DNA of 64,000 bases from an uncultured Rhodospirillales bacterium (lineage in GTDB: Bacteria > Pseudomonadota > Alphaproteobacteria > ATCC43930 > CGMCC-115725). Positions 1-9,196 of this stretch are shown piece after piece. A model generated the notes under the pieces. That model made no database searches. It saw only the letters and a program-made list of their open reading frames with translations, and had not been told where the DNA came from. The stretch covers positions 45,034 through 109,033 of the forward strand of contig CAIKMD010000001.1 in NCBI GenBank assembly GCA_903828515.1. Reading direction: 5' to 3'. A program made the position numbers and the translations under genes. The stretch's first letter is position 1. The number at the start of each line of letters is the position of its first letter.

Positions 1-256
1 GCTTCGGACGCAGGCCGGCATCACCCAGGAAGCGCGCGACGCGCTCGCTCGGCAAGGCACCGACTTTCAGCCAATGCTCGACCCGCTCGTTCTTCATCAC
101 GATGCGATCGGGGTGATCCTTGTCGAGCATCGGGTTGTAGGTACCGAGCTTCTCGATGAAGCGGCCATCGCGCGGGCTGCGCGAGTCCGCGACCACGATC
201 GAATAGAACGGCCGCTTCTTGGCTCCGCCGCGCGACATACGAATCTTGAGACCCAT
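1..256 (-). CDS. rpsP: 30S ribosomal protein S16, partial at left edge
   Basis: Structural protein of the small ribosomal subunit. The reverse strand reads [11 protein letters not shown] followed by [19 protein letters not shown] and the S16 block with LGTYNP; 85 codons are visible and the C-terminus lies beyond the left edge. The ATG at 254-256 is preceded by an AGGAGA ribosome binding site. It lies 27 bp downstream of ffh on the same strand, the usual proteobacterial ffh-rpsP order, so the two are probably co-transcribed. The family assignment is secure; only the left end is missing. Confidence 0.95.
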   Translation of the reverse strand, partial: MGLKIRMSRGGAKKRPFYSIVVADSRSPRDGRFIEKLGTYNPMLDKDHPDRIVMKNERVEHWLKVGALPSERVARFLGDAGLRPK

Positions 257-283
257 GAACTCTCCTTGCCTCTAATACCGTGA

Positions 284-1654
284 TTAATGTTGTTGTCGTC
301 CGCCGCCCGGCAGCAACGCTTGGATGCCGTGCCGCTGTAAACCCTTCTGACCGAGCTTGTTCATCCGCTTCATCATGTCGGCCATGTCTTGGTACTGCTT
401 CAAAAGCCGGTTGATCTCCGGCACCGAAGTACCCGAGCCGGCCGCGATCCGACGCCGGCGCGACGCGTCGAGCACTTTCGGATTGCGCTTTTCGGTCTTG
501 GTCATCGACGAGATGATCGCCTCTTGGCGTTTCAGCATCGATTCGTCGATCTTCGCTTCGCTGAGCTGCTTCTTCACTTTGTTGATGCCGGGCAGCATTC
601 CCATGATGCCGCCCATGCCGCCCATCTTGCGGATCTGCTTCAACTGGCCGGCCAGATCGTCGAGATCGAAGCTGCCCTTCTGCATCTTCTTGGCGAGCTT
701 CTCGGCTTCCTCGCGGTCGATGTTCTCGGCGGCTTTCTCGACCAGGCCAACCACGTCGCCCATGCCGAGGATGCGGCCGGCAATTCGCGAGGCCTGAAAC
801 GCCTCGAGCGCGTCGAGCTTTTCGCCCGTGCCCATGAACTTGATCGGCTGGCCGGTGACGGCGCGCATCGAAAGCGCGGCGCCGCCGCGTGAATCACCAT
901 CGACGCGGGTCAGCACGATGCCGGTGATGCCGACCCGTTCGGCAAAGCTTTTGGCGAGATTGACCGCGTCCTGGCCGGTCAGCGCATCCGCAACCAACAA
1001 CGTCTCGGTCGGCTGAGTCGCGTCACGCACCGCCGCGACTTCCTGCATCAGCATCTCGTCGATGTGGAGACGGCCGGCGGTATCGAGAATGAGAACGTCA
1101 TAACCTTCGCGCCGCCCGACATCGAGCGCGCGCTTGGCGATCGCGACCGGCCGCTCCAGCGCCACCACCGGCAGGGACGTGACGTTCACCTGTTTGGCCA
1201 GAATGGCGAGCTGTTCCTGCGCCGCCGGGCGATTGACGTCGAGCGAGGCAAGCAAGACCTTGCGCTTCTCGCGCTCTTTCAAGAGACGCGCGAGCTTCGC
1301 CGAGGTGGTGGTTTTGCCCGAGCCTTGCAGGCCGACCATCATCACGACGACCGGGGGCACCGCGTTGAGATTGAGCGCGCCGGCACTGTCGGAGCCGAGC
1401 GTCTCGACCAGATGGTCGTGAACGATCTTGACCACCATCTGCGCCGGCGAGACCGAACGCAGCACGTCCTGGCCGACCGCCTTGGCGCGCACGCCGTCGA
1501 CGAATTGCTTGACCACCGGTAGCGCCACGTCCGCCTCGAGCAGCGCGACCCGGATTTCCCGCATCGCCGCATCGACGTCGGCTTCGGTCAGCGCGCCGTG
1601 GCGGCGCAGCCGATCGAACAGGTCGTTGAAGCGATTGCCTAATCCGTCGAACAT
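284..1654 (-). CDS. ffh: Signal recognition particle protein Ffh (SRP54)
   Basis: GTPase subunit of the signal recognition particle; it binds signal sequences of nascent membrane proteins and 4.5S RNA, and docks with FtsY. The 456-aa product has the N-domain, a P-loop GLQGSGKTTTSAKLA, DTAGRL, the G4 motif in the form TRVD, and a methionine-rich M-domain with MGGMGGIMGMLPG. I chose the ATG at 1654 (MFDGLGNRF) because it matches the usual Ffh N-terminus; an in-frame TTG at 1675 would add seven residues but has no ribosome binding site. It is the first gene of an ffh-rpsP unit. The receptor gene ftsY is about 3 kb away on the other strand. Confidence 0.96.
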   Translation of the reverse strand: MFDGLGNRFNDLFDRLRRHGALTEADVDAAMREIRVALLEADVALPVVKQFVDGVRAKAVGQDVLRSVSPAQMVVKIVHDHLVETLGSDSAGALNLNAVPPVVVMMVGLQGSGKTTTSAKLARLLKEREKRKVLLASLDVNRPAAQEQLAILAKQVNVTSLPVVALERPVAIAKRALDVGRREGYDVLILDTAGRLHIDEMLMQEVAAVRDATQPTETLLVADALTGQDAVNLAKSFAERVGITGIVLTRVDGDSRGGAALSMRAVTGQPIKFMGTGEKLDALEAFQASRIAGRILGMGDVVGLVEKAAENIDREEAEKLAKKMQKGSFDLDDLAGQLKQIRKMGGMGGIMGMLPGINKVKKQLSEAKIDESMLKRQEAIISSMTKTEKRNPKVLDASRRRRIAAGSGTSVPEINRLLKQYQDMADMMKRMNKLGQKGLQRHGIQALLPGGGRQQH

Positions 1655-1813
1655 GCGGCCGAACCTGGTCTCCAAAGCGAACGAGGCCAGTGCGCGATAC
1701 TCGCGGACTGGCTGGCCCTCGTGGGGCGAAATAGCGTCGAAAGCTTCCGGGGAAGCGGCCGAGAAACTAGGCGGGCCAGGCCCTTATGTCAATTCGGGAA
1801 CGGCATCCAGCGG

Positions 1814-2113
1814 TCAGGGCGACGGCGGTGCAGTCGCCGGGCGCGGCGGCGGGGCATTGGCGTCGAGGAGCTGGCCACCCCGGCAGATCATCAACTGGCC
1901 GCCGACGGTTTGGCGCTGACCTTCGTCGAAATGGACCGGACGCTGACTGTTGTTCTTGCCGACACCCGTGATCACGATGTCGCAGCCGGTCGGGCCGAGA
2001 TTATGCTGCTCGTAATGGGTGGCGCCCTGGCTCGCGTTTTGCGCCGCCACCGGTCCGCTTGCCACGATCAGGGCCGCGGCTGCAAAGCTCATCGCGCTAA
2101 TAACCAAACGCAT
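1814..2113 (-). CDS. Small secreted protein of unknown function
   Basis: A 99-aa protein with an N-terminal signal peptide: MRLVISAMSF, a run of Ala/Leu/Ile/Val, and a likely cleavage after VAA before QNAS. The mature part is about 75 aa, has two cysteines (in GCDIV and ICRGG) that could form a disulfide, and ends in a Pro/Ala-rich tail. The ATG at 2113 is preceded by a strong GGAGG site seven bases away, which decides the start. I do not recognise the family. It is divergent from another small secreted protein at 2257, so the 143 bp between them must hold both promoters. Confidence 0.7.
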   Translation of the reverse strand: MRLVISAMSFAAAALIVASGPVAAQNASQGATHYEQHNLGPTGCDIVITGVGKNNSQRPVHFDEGQRQTVGGQLMICRGGQLLDANAPPPRPATAPPSP

Positions 2114-2256
2114 GTGTTTCCTCCCTATCCACAATTCGACGTGCCTTTATTCGAACACAATAATAACACCGCTTTTCCTTGGAGTAGAGAGCCGCACGCG
2201 ACGTTGTCCTGATGTCTCGCCTTGAGACGAACAACCAACACAGGACTCCCCCTCCC

Positions 2257-2649
2257 ATGACGACCAAATTCGCCCTCCAAACCTTGGCGTTTGCTGGCAT
2301 TCTCGCGGTTTCGGGCTTGCCCGCCTTCGCCGCGGACATGGCCCCGGCCAACCCGGTTCCGAGCCCGGCGATTCACAGCGACACCAACACCAAAGCGACC
2401 GTCCCCGGCGTTTCCGCTTCGACGAACACCAAGGTCAAGACCGAAGCGATGATCAACAAGGACAAGGCGGTCAGCAAAGACAAGAAGGTGCTCAAGGACA
2501 GCAAGACCGTCAAAAAGCTGCCCACCGAGCAGGTCGCGCAGCATCCGACGGCCGCTCCTTCGATCCCAGCGGTCCCGGCGAAGTCGATCCCGGCCCCGGC
2601 GGCCTCGACCAGCATCAACGGTTCGGCGGGCGCGACGGTCAGCCACTAA
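2257..2649 (+). CDS. Small secreted Lys/Ala/Pro-rich protein
   Basis: A 130-aa protein beginning MTTKFALQT with a hydrophobic signal sequence and a typical cleavage site AFA/AD near residue 26. The mature part is low complexity: repeated NTK and KDK motifs in the middle and an Ala/Pro/Ser-rich tail. It is probably periplasmic; no family is recognised. The ATG at 2257 is preferred over an in-frame ATG at 2212, because only the shorter form puts the signal peptide at the N-terminus. A strong hairpin terminator follows the gene. Confidence 0.65.
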   Translation: MTTKFALQTLAFAGILAVSGLPAFAADMAPANPVPSPAIHSDTNTKATVPGVSASTNTKVKTEAMINKDKAVSKDKKVLKDSKTVKKLPTEQVAQHPTAAPSIPAVPAKSIPAPAASTSINGSAGATVSH

Positions 2650-2690
2650 CTTCGCCGTCCTTCCCGACCTCTTTCCGAGAACTTTCGCGG

Positions 2691-2716
2691 CGCGGGGCCC
2701 TCGTGGCCCCGCGTTT
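2691..2716 (+). terminator. Rho-independent terminator after the secreted protein gene
   Basis: A perfect 9-bp stem, CGCGGGGCC at 2691-2699 pairing with GGCCCCGCG at 2705-2713, closes a five-base loop and is followed directly by TTTCG. It lies between the stop at 2649 and the dapF start at 2738, so it separates the small secreted gene from the dapF operon. The T-tract is short, as is common in high-GC genomes. Confidence 0.65.
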
Positions 2717-2737
2717 CGTCGCGTACTATAAGGCGGC

Positions 2738-3574
2738 ATGTCCGCCGCCCTTCCTTTCCTGAAAATGCATGGTCTCGGCAATGATTTCGTCGTGATCGAC
2801 GGACGCGCCCGCGCGCTCGCACTGGGCGGCGCAGCGGCGCGGGCGATCGCCGACCGTCATCGCGGCGTCGGCTGCGATCAGATCCTGGTCATCGAACCCG
2901 CAAAAAATTCCACGGCCGATGCCTTCATGCGCATCCACAATGCCGACGGCAGCGAGGCCGAGGCTTGCGGCAACGGCGCGCGCTGCATCGCCGCGCATCT
3001 CATGTGGGAAGACGGGCGCGACAGCATCACCATCGAAACCCTCGGCGGCATGCTGACGGCGACCAGTGCGGGCGATCATCGCGTCGCGGTCGACATGGGC
3101 GCGCCGCATCTCGAGTGGCGCGACATTCCGCTGGCGCGCGAATGCGATACGTTGCATGTGCCGTTGGTGCTCGGCGCGCTCAGCGATCCGGTCGCCACCA
3201 GCATGGGCAATCCGCACGCGACTTTTTTCGTGCCCGATGTCGCCGCGATCGATATCGCGACGCTGGGGCCGCAACTCGAACACGACGCGATGTTTCCCGC
3301 CCGCGCCAATATCGGTGTCGCGCAAATCCTCTCGCGCGACCGGATCCGCCTGCGTGTCTGGGAACGCGGCGACGGACTGACGCTGGCCTGCGGCAGCGGC
3401 GCATGCGCGGCCTTGGTCGGCGCGGCGCGGCGCGGCCTGACCGAACGTCGCGCCGAGATGATCCTCGACGGCGGCAGCCTCGACATCGATTGGCGCGATG
3501 ACGGACACGTCATCATGACGGGACCGGTCGCGACCAGTTTCGCCGGCATGATCGATCCGTCGCTGCTCGGCTGA
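2738..3574 (+). CDS. dapF: Diaminopimelate epimerase
   Basis: Cofactor-independent epimerase converting LL- to meso-diaminopimelate, for lysine and peptidoglycan synthesis in the cytoplasm. The 278-aa product is full length. It starts with the family hallmark [13 protein letters not shown], and has the two catalytic cysteines in ACGNGARC (about C77) and CGSGAC (about C218), plus the substrate-binding block [10 protein letters not shown]. It opens a plus-strand cluster with mtaB six bases downstream and then ftsY, an arrangement common in Alphaproteobacteria. Confidence 0.96.
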   Translation: MSAALPFLKMHGLGNDFVVIDGRARALALGGAAARAIADRHRGVGCDQILVIEPAKNSTADAFMRIHNADGSEAEACGNGARCIAAHLMWEDGRDSITIETLGGMLTATSAGDHRVAVDMGAPHLEWRDIPLARECDTLHVPLVLGALSDPVATSMGNPHATFFVPDVAAIDIATLGPQLEHDAMFPARANIGVAQILSRDRIRLRVWERGDGLTLACGSGACAALVGAARRGLTERRAEMILDGGSLDIDWRDDGHVIMTGPVATSFAGMIDPSLLG

Positions 3575-3580
3575 TCCGCG

Positions 3581-4819
3581 ATGCCGCCCACCATCCTGAC
3601 GTTCGGCTGCCGGCTCAACGCCTTTGAATCCGAGGTGATCCGCGGCCACGCGCAAAAAGCCGGGCTCGACGACGCGATCATCGTCAACACCTGCGCCGTG
3701 ACGCAGGAAGCCGAGCGTCAGGCGCGTCAGGCGATTCGCCGCGCCCGGCGCGAGCATCCACATGCCCGCCTCATCGTCACCGGCTGCGCCGCGCAGATCG
3801 ATCCGACAGCCTATGCCGCGATGAGCGAGGTCGATCTCGTCCTCGGCAATGACGAGAAGCTCAAGGCCGAGAGTTACAGCAATACCATGCCGCGCGTCGC
3901 GGTCGGCGACATCATGGCGTTGACGGAAACCGCAGCCCATCTGATCGACGGATTCGAGAACCGCGCCCGCGCCTTCATCGAAGTACAGCAAGGCTGCGAT
4001 CATCGCTGCACCTTCTGCATCATTCCCTTTGGCCGCGGCAACAGCCGTTCGGTGCCGATGGGCGACATCGTGCATCAGGCGCGCGAACTCGTCGCCAAAG
4101 GCGTCAACGAAATCGTGTTGACCGGGGTCGATCTCACGGGCTTCGGCGGCGATCTTCCCGGTGCGCCGCGCCTCGGCCAGCTCTGCCGGCGGTTGCTGGC
4201 GCTGGTGCCGGACCTGAAACGCTTGCGGCTGTCGTCGCTCGATCCGGTCGAGATCGACGACGATCTATGGCGATTGATCGCCGAAGAGCCGCGCCTGCTG
4301 CCGCATCTGCATCTATCGATCCAGGCCGGCGACGATATGATTCTGAAACGGATGAAGCGGCGCCATAGCCGCGCGCAAGCGATCGAGGCCTGCACGCGCG
4401 CGACCGGCCTGCGCCCTGGTATTGCACTGGGCGCCGATCTGATCGCGGGATTTCCGACCGAGGACGATGCGATGTTCGCGCGTTCCCTCGCGCTGATCGA
4501 GGAGGCCGCGCTCGATTACCTTCATGTCTTTCCCTACAGCGCGCGTCCGGGCACCCCCGCTGCGCGGATGCCGCAACTTCCGCACGTCGTCGTGCGCGAA
4601 CGCGCGGCACGTTTGCGCGAAGCCGGCGCCAACGCTCTCGCGCGATCCCTTGCCGCGCGGGTCGGATCGCGCGCCGACGTGCTGGTCGAACAACCCGGCT
4701 TCGGCCGTACCGAACATTACGCACCGGTCAAGTTCGCCGGCGACGCGCCGAGCGGCGCGGTGATCGCGGTGACGCTCGACCGCGCCGCACCCGACATGCT
4801 TCACGGGCAAGCCGCATGA
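3581..4819 (+). CDS. mtaB: tRNA t6A37 methylthiotransferase MtaB
   Basis: Radical-SAM enzyme that converts t6A to ms2t6A at position 37 of tRNAs reading ANN codons. The 412-aa product has the N-terminal methylthiotransferase domain with three cluster cysteines (FGCRLN about C10, NTCAVT about C38, TGCAAQ about C69) and the radical-SAM signature GCDHRCTFC (about C139, C143, C146). The GCRLN form and FESE motif fit MtaB rather than MiaB or RimO. The stop overlaps the ftsY start in an ATGA arrangement, so translation is coupled. Confidence 0.93.
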   Translation: MPPTILTFGCRLNAFESEVIRGHAQKAGLDDAIIVNTCAVTQEAERQARQAIRRARREHPHARLIVTGCAAQIDPTAYAAMSEVDLVLGNDEKLKAESYSNTMPRVAVGDIMALTETAAHLIDGFENRARAFIEVQQGCDHRCTFCIIPFGRGNSRSVPMGDIVHQARELVAKGVNEIVLTGVDLTGFGGDLPGAPRLGQLCRRLLALVPDLKRLRLSSLDPVEIDDDLWRLIAEEPRLLPHLHLSIQAGDDMILKRMKRRHSRAQAIEACTRATGLRPGIALGADLIAGFPTEDDAMFARSLALIEEAALDYLHVFPYSARPGTPAARMPQLPHVVVRERAARLREAGANALARSLAARVGSRADVLVEQPGFGRTEHYAPVKFAGDAPSGAVIAVTLDRAAPDMLHGQAA

Positions 4820-5748
4820 GCGACGCGAAGCCGGGATTGTTCGCGCGTCTCAAGTCGGGGCTCGCACGCTCGGCGCAGCGGCTGACCGACGGCATCGCCG
4901 CGATCGTCACGCGGCGCAAGCTCGACGAAGCGGCGCTCACCGAACTCGAAGATCTGTTGATCACGGCCGATCTTGGCCTCGCCGTGTCGAAAGAAATGGT
5001 CGCGGGCTTACGCCGCACGCGGTTCAACCAGGAAGCCAGCACCGAGGAAATCCGCACGACGCTGGCCGAAGGCGCCGCGAACATCCTGCGCCGGGTCGAA
5101 AAGCCGCTGACCATCGATCCCGCGATCAAGCCATTCGTCATTCTCGTCATCGGCGTCAACGGCAGCGGGAAGACCACCACGATCGGCAAACTCGCCAAGT
5201 CCTATGTCGATGCCGGCAAAAAGGTCGTGATCGCTGCCGGCGACACGTTCCGCGCCGCCGCGGTCGAGCAGCTTAAAATCTGGGGCGAGCGCGCGGGTGC
5301 CTTCGTCGTCGCCGGTGCTGCCAATGCCGACGCCGCCGGGCTGGTCTTCGACGCGCTCGATCGCGCGCGCAAGGACAGTGCCGATATTCTGCTGATCGAT
5401 ACGGCTGGGCGACTGCACAACAAATCCGACCTGATGGCCGAACTGCAAAAAGTTTTGCGCGTGCTCAAAAAAGCCGAGCCGACCGCGCCGCATGCCGTAC
5501 TCCTCGTGCTCGACGCGACCGTCGGCCAGAACGCCCATGCGCAGGTGCAGACTTTCCGCGACATGATCGGCGTGACCGGTCTGGTGATGACGAAGCTCGA
5601 CGGAACCGCCAAGGGCGGCGTGCTCGTCGCCATCGCGGAAAAATACGACATGCCGGTTCACTATATCGGCGTCGGCGAAGCGGCCGAGGATTTGCGTCCC
5701 TTCGTCGCCGTCGATTTCGCCAAGAGCCTCGTCGGCCTCGAGGATTAA
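4816..5748 (+). CDS. ftsY: Signal recognition particle receptor FtsY
   Basis: SRP receptor GTPase that accepts ribosome-nascent chain complexes at the inner membrane. At 310 aa it is the short form: it has only a brief basic stretch before the NG domain and lacks the long acidic A-domain of E. coli FtsY. The N-domain is followed by the P-loop GVNGSGKTTTIGKLA, DTFRAAAVEQL, DTAGRL and TKLDGTAKGG. The ATG overlaps the mtaB stop. The next gene starts at the first base after the stop, so the operon probably continues into the phosphoesterase. Confidence 0.96.
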   Translation: MSDAKPGLFARLKSGLARSAQRLTDGIAAIVTRRKLDEAALTELEDLLITADLGLAVSKEMVAGLRRTRFNQEASTEEIRTTLAEGAANILRRVEKPLTIDPAIKPFVILVIGVNGSGKTTTIGKLAKSYVDAGKKVVIAAGDTFRAAAVEQLKIWGERAGAFVVAGAANADAAGLVFDALDRARKDSADILLIDTAGRLHNKSDLMAELQKVLRVLKKAEPTAPHAVLLVLDATVGQNAHAQVQTFRDMIGVTGLVMTKLDGTAKGGVLVAIAEKYDMPVHYIGVGEAAEDLRPFVAVDFAKSLVGLED

Positions 5749-7107
5749 GTGCGGCTTGTCCTGGCGTTCCTGCTCTTCCTGATCGTTCGCCCCGCATTCG
5801 CGGGCGAGATGCTTGTGCTCAGCGATATCCATTTCAATCCGCTTGCCGACAAAACGCTGGTCGACCGGCTTGCCGCGGCACCGGCCGAGCAATGGGCAAC
5901 GCTTCTCGATACCGGCACGCAGCGCATGAGCACCTATGGCAGCGATACCAATTGGGCTTTGCTGCGCGCAAGCCTCGCCGCGATGAAGGTGCAGCCGAAG
6001 CCCGATCTCGTGCTGATTCCAGGTGATTTCGTCGTCCATCGCTTTCGCGCCCTGTTCGAAGCGGAAGCCGGCGATCACAGCGCCGCGGCGCTGCGCCGTT
6101 TCACCGCCGAGACCATCCGCTTCGTCGGATTGCAGCTCAAGGCCGCGTTTCCGGCCACGCCGATCCTGACGGTGCTCGGCAATAACGATTCGACATGCGG
6201 CGATTACGAGGAGCGGCCCGGCGGCCAGTTTCTCGCTGACACGGCCGGGCTGGCCGCCGAACTGGCAGGACCGACAGCGGGCGATGAGTTTCTCGCCAGT
6301 TGGCGCGCGCTCGGCAATTACGTCCTGCCCAATCCGGCCGCGCCCAATCATATGATTGTCGCGCTCAACACCAATTTCTTTTCGCCGCATTACAAAAATA
6401 ATTGCGGCGGCGCCGGCGACGTCAATCCCGCCGAGGCGACGCTGGCGTGGCTCGAACGCACGCTGGCAACCACCGAGGCACAGCACAGAACCATATGGCT
6501 CGCGTATCACGTGCCGCCCGGCGCCGACGCCTTCGCCACCGCGCGGCACGATATCTGTACAGCGCCGCCCGTGCCGATGTTCGTCGAGCCTTATGCCGCG
6601 CGGTTCCACGCCTTGATGCTGCGCTATCACGCAACCGTCGCGGCGAGTTTCGCCGGCCACACACATATGGACGGGTTTCGCCTGTTAAGCGAAGGCGGAC
6701 AGCCCTTCGGCTTCGTGATGATGAACCCGGCCCTGAGTCCGATCTTCGGCCAGAACCCGGCGTTTCGTCGCGTGACCGTCAACGGCGACGCGACGATTAC
6801 CGACCAGACGGTGTCCTATCTCGCGAATCTGCCCGACGCGGTGGGTGGTGCCGTGCCGCAATGGCAACAGGAAGCCGATTTCGCGACGGCCTGGCATCTG
6901 AAGCGGTTCGATCTGGCCAATCTCGAGCAGCTCTATCGGCGTCTCGGGCATTCGGCGGCCGACCGGTCGCGTTATTTCGACCAATATGCGGTGCAGGGGC
7001 CCGCCCGCAACGATATCGCAACTGCGAACGCCGCGGTCTATCGCTGCACCGCGGGCGGCGATCTCCTGGCCGAGGTTGCGCACTGCATCTGCGCCGGCGG
7101 TAACTGA
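5749..7107 (+). CDS. Secreted metallophosphoesterase, acid sphingomyelinase-like
   Basis: A 452-aa calcineurin-like phosphoesterase. It has an N-terminal signal peptide (MRLVLAFLLFLIV, cleavage near AFAG) and the metal-binding motifs in order: SDIHF, GDFVVHR, GNNDSTC, AYHVPPG and FAGHTHMDG. The layout matches the acid sphingomyelinase branch of the superfamily, so it probably hydrolyses phosphodiesters or polyphosphates outside the cytoplasm; the substrate cannot be read from the sequence. The GTG start abuts the ftsY stop with no gap, so expression is probably tied to ftsY. Confidence 0.8.
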   Translation: MRLVLAFLLFLIVRPAFAGEMLVLSDIHFNPLADKTLVDRLAAAPAEQWATLLDTGTQRMSTYGSDTNWALLRASLAAMKVQPKPDLVLIPGDFVVHRFRALFEAEAGDHSAAALRRFTAETIRFVGLQLKAAFPATPILTVLGNNDSTCGDYEERPGGQFLADTAGLAAELAGPTAGDEFLASWRALGNYVLPNPAAPNHMIVALNTNFFSPHYKNNCGGAGDVNPAEATLAWLERTLATTEAQHRTIWLAYHVPPGADAFATARHDICTAPPVPMFVEPYAARFHALMLRYHATVAASFAGHTHMDGFRLLSEGGQPFGFVMMNPALSPIFGQNPAFRRVTVNGDATITDQTVSYLANLPDAVGGAVPQWQQEADFATAWHLKRFDLANLEQLYRRLGHSAADRSRYFDQYAVQGPARNDIATANAAVYRCTAGGDLLAEVAHCICAGGN

Positions 7108-7199
7108 TCTCGCTTTCCACCGTGGTGGGCAAGACCGCACTTGCGGAGCCGCCTGCTTCCGTTCAAATTCGCGCCCTTATTCGACAGGAGTTTTGAGTT

Positions 7200-8390
7200 A
7201 TGGCCAAGAAAGTGAAGCGCGGCAGGCATTTCCTCAATGTCCCGGGCCCGAGCAACGTGCCCGACCGCGTTCTGCGCGCGATGGATCATCCGCTGATCGA
7301 TCATCGCAGCCAGGAATTTTTCGATCTGGTCAAAGAAGTCTGCGCCGGATATCGGCGGATTTTCCGCACCGAAAGCGCGGTCGCGATCTATCCCTCGTCG
7401 GGTACCGGCGCCTGGGAAGCGGCGCTGCTCAACACGCTGTCGCCCGGCGACAAGATTCTCGGCTTCGAGAGCGGGCAATTCGCGACGCTCTGGAAAGTCA
7501 TGGCCGAGCGTCACGGCCTGAGCGTCGATTTCATGCCCGGCGATTGGCGCCATCCGGTCGATCCGGCCGAGATCGAGCGCCGTCTCGTCGCCGACAAATC
7601 GCACAGCATCAAAGCGGTGACCATCGTCCACAGCGAAACCTCGACCGGCATCGCCTGTTCGATTCCGGGCGTGCGTCAGGCGATCGATCGCGCCAAGCAC
7701 CCGGCCTTGCTGATGGTCGATTCGGTGTCCTCGGCCGGCGTGCACGAATATCGCCATGACGAATGGGGCGTCGACGTCACCATTTGCGGCTCGCAAAAGG
7801 GCCTGATGCTGCCGCCCGGCCTTGGTTACAACGTGGTTTCGAAGAAGGCGCTCGCCGCCAACAAGACCGCGAAACTGCCGCGCGCCTATTTCGACTGGCA
7901 GCCGATGGTCGATGCCAATCAGAGCGGCTCGTTCCCCTACACGCCGCCGATCAGCATGTTCTTCGCCGCCAAGGAAGCCATCGCGATGATGGAAGAGGAA
8001 GGCCTCGACAATATCGTCGCGCGTCACGAGCGCCTGGCCGAAGCGACACGGCGCGCGGTGCGCGCCTGGGGTCTCGAGATTCTCTGCGCCGAGCCGCGTG
8101 CCTATGCCAACGCGCTGACCGCGATCATGGTACCGGAAGGCGTCAACGCCGACGCCGTGCGCGCCGCGATCCTCGAGCACTACGATGTCTCGCTGGGCGC
8201 GGGCCTCGGTAAAGTCTTCGGCAAGGTGTTCCGCATCGGCCATCTCGGCTGGACCAACGAGCTGATGGTGATCGGCGCGATTGCCGGCGTCGAAATGGGC
8301 ATGGGCGTTGCCGGCGTGAAATTTAAGAGCGGCGGCACGCAAGCAGCCATCGATTACCTCGGCGGCAACTCGGCGGCGCACGGGCGCTAA
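7200..8390 (+). CDS. Serine--glyoxylate aminotransferase (class V)
   Basis: PLP-dependent class V aminotransferase, 396 aa, probably transferring the amino group of serine to glyoxylate to give hydroxypyruvate and glycine. Features include the N-terminal block FLNVPGPSNVP, the PLP phosphate-binding SSGTGAWEA, the aspartate in LLMVDSVSS and the Schiff-base lysine in SQKGLMLPPG (about K200). A good AGGAG site precedes the ATG. Alanine--glyoxylate aminotransferase is the main alternative. The next gene starts three bases after the stop, suggesting co-transcription. Confidence 0.88.
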   Translation: MAKKVKRGRHFLNVPGPSNVPDRVLRAMDHPLIDHRSQEFFDLVKEVCAGYRRIFRTESAVAIYPSSGTGAWEAALLNTLSPGDKILGFESGQFATLWKVMAERHGLSVDFMPGDWRHPVDPAEIERRLVADKSHSIKAVTIVHSETSTGIACSIPGVRQAIDRAKHPALLMVDSVSSAGVHEYRHDEWGVDVTICGSQKGLMLPPGLGYNVVSKKALAANKTAKLPRAYFDWQPMVDANQSGSFPYTPPISMFFAAKEAIAMMEEEGLDNIVARHERLAEATRRAVRAWGLEILCAEPRAYANALTAIMVPEGVNADAVRAAILEHYDVSLGAGLGKVFGKVFRIGHLGWTNELMVIGAIAGVEMGMGVAGVKFKSGGTQAAIDYLGGNSAAHGR

Positions 8391-8393
8391 GCC

Positions 8394-9149
8394 GTGGACG
8401 TCGAGGCACTCGCCGGCCGGCTGATCGCAGCGCGGCAAAGCGGCAAGCGCCTCGCCTCATTGAGCGCCGACGAAGCGCCCGCGACGGCCGAGGAAGGGTA
8501 TGCGCTGCAGGACGTGATCCTGCGCCGTCTCGGCATCGCGATCGCCGGGTGGAAAGCGGGTGCGTCGAGCCCGACCGCCGAACCGCAAGCGGGACCGATC
8601 CTCGCCGATCGCATGAAGCCGAGCCCGGCGCGCTTCGCCCTGCTCCCGAACGCGCTCCGGACCGTCGAGGCCGAACTGGCCTTTCGCTTCGGCCGCGATC
8701 TGCCGTCGCGTGCCACGCCCTATGCCGAGAACGAAGTCTGGGATGCGATCGACACGCTGCATGTCGGCATCGAGGTTCTGGAATCGAGTTTCGTCGACCG
8801 GCGCTTCGTGCCCGAGCACGCGGTGCTTGGCGACCTTCTCAATAACGGCGCTTATGCCTATGGACCCGCGATCACCAACTGGCGCGACCGCGAACTCGGT
8901 AAACCGAAAGCCGTGCTCATCATCGACGGCAAGGAAGTTCGCCGCGCCGATGCCGGCACACCGGGCGGGCATCCGAAACGCCTGCTCACGTTTCTCGTCA
9001 ATCACGCGGCCGACCGCGGCCTTGCCATCAAGCGCGGCGACATCGTCACCACCGGCAGCCACACCGGTATGCTCGACGCACCCGCCGGCTCGACCGTAAC
9101 CGCGCGGTTCGAGGGCATCGGCGAGGCAAGCCTGACATTCACGGCTTGA
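8394..9149 (+). CDS. 2-keto-4-pentenoate hydratase / fumarylacetoacetate hydrolase family protein
   Basis: A 251-aa member of the FAH/MhpD superfamily, metal-dependent hydratases or decarboxylases of 2-oxo acids. Visible marks are the glycine-rich IAGWKAGA, the acidic metal-binding segment VEAELAF with a later IEVLES, and the C-terminal block ending GDIVTTGSHTG. The reaction is uncertain: hydratase, decarboxylase and lyase members cannot be told apart here. The GTG start lies three bases after the aminotransferase gene. The stop is directly followed by the operator array of the arsR gene. Confidence 0.75.
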   Translation: MDVEALAGRLIAARQSGKRLASLSADEAPATAEEGYALQDVILRRLGIAIAGWKAGASSPTAEPQAGPILADRMKPSPARFALLPNALRTVEAELAFRFGRDLPSRATPYAENEVWDAIDTLHVGIEVLESSFVDRRFVPEHAVLGDLLNNGAYAYGPAITNWRDRELGKPKAVLIIDGKEVRRADAGTPGGHPKRLLTFLVNHAADRGLAIKRGDIVTTGSHTGMLDAPAGSTVTARFEGIGEASLTFTA

Positions 9150-9194
9150 CTTAACGTAAGTTATAACTTACCGTAAGCAATAACTTACGGTAAG
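9150..9194. promoter_or_regulatory. Triple operator array upstream of arsR
   Basis: Three 11-bp near-palindromes lie in direct repeat with an exact 17-bp period: CTTAACGTAAG at 9150-9160, CTTACCGTAAG at 9167-9177 and CTTACGGTAAG at 9184-9194. The first two also create a perfect 16-bp palindrome at 9156-9171. The last copy ends two bases before the arsR ATG at 9197. The obvious reader is the ArsR protein itself, acting by autorepression; this is inferred from position. Confidence 0.75.
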
Positions 9195-9196
9195 AC

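Noticed and set aside
1655..1813. SRP (4.5S) RNA gene next to ffh
   Set aside because: The gap lacks the conserved GGAAG/GGGGCAGCC-type helix 8 elements, so I do not call an RNA here.
5008..6666. A 552-codon minus-strand frame over ftsY and the phosphoesterase gene
   Set aside because: Opposite strand of two confirmed genes; no ribosome binding site and no domain.
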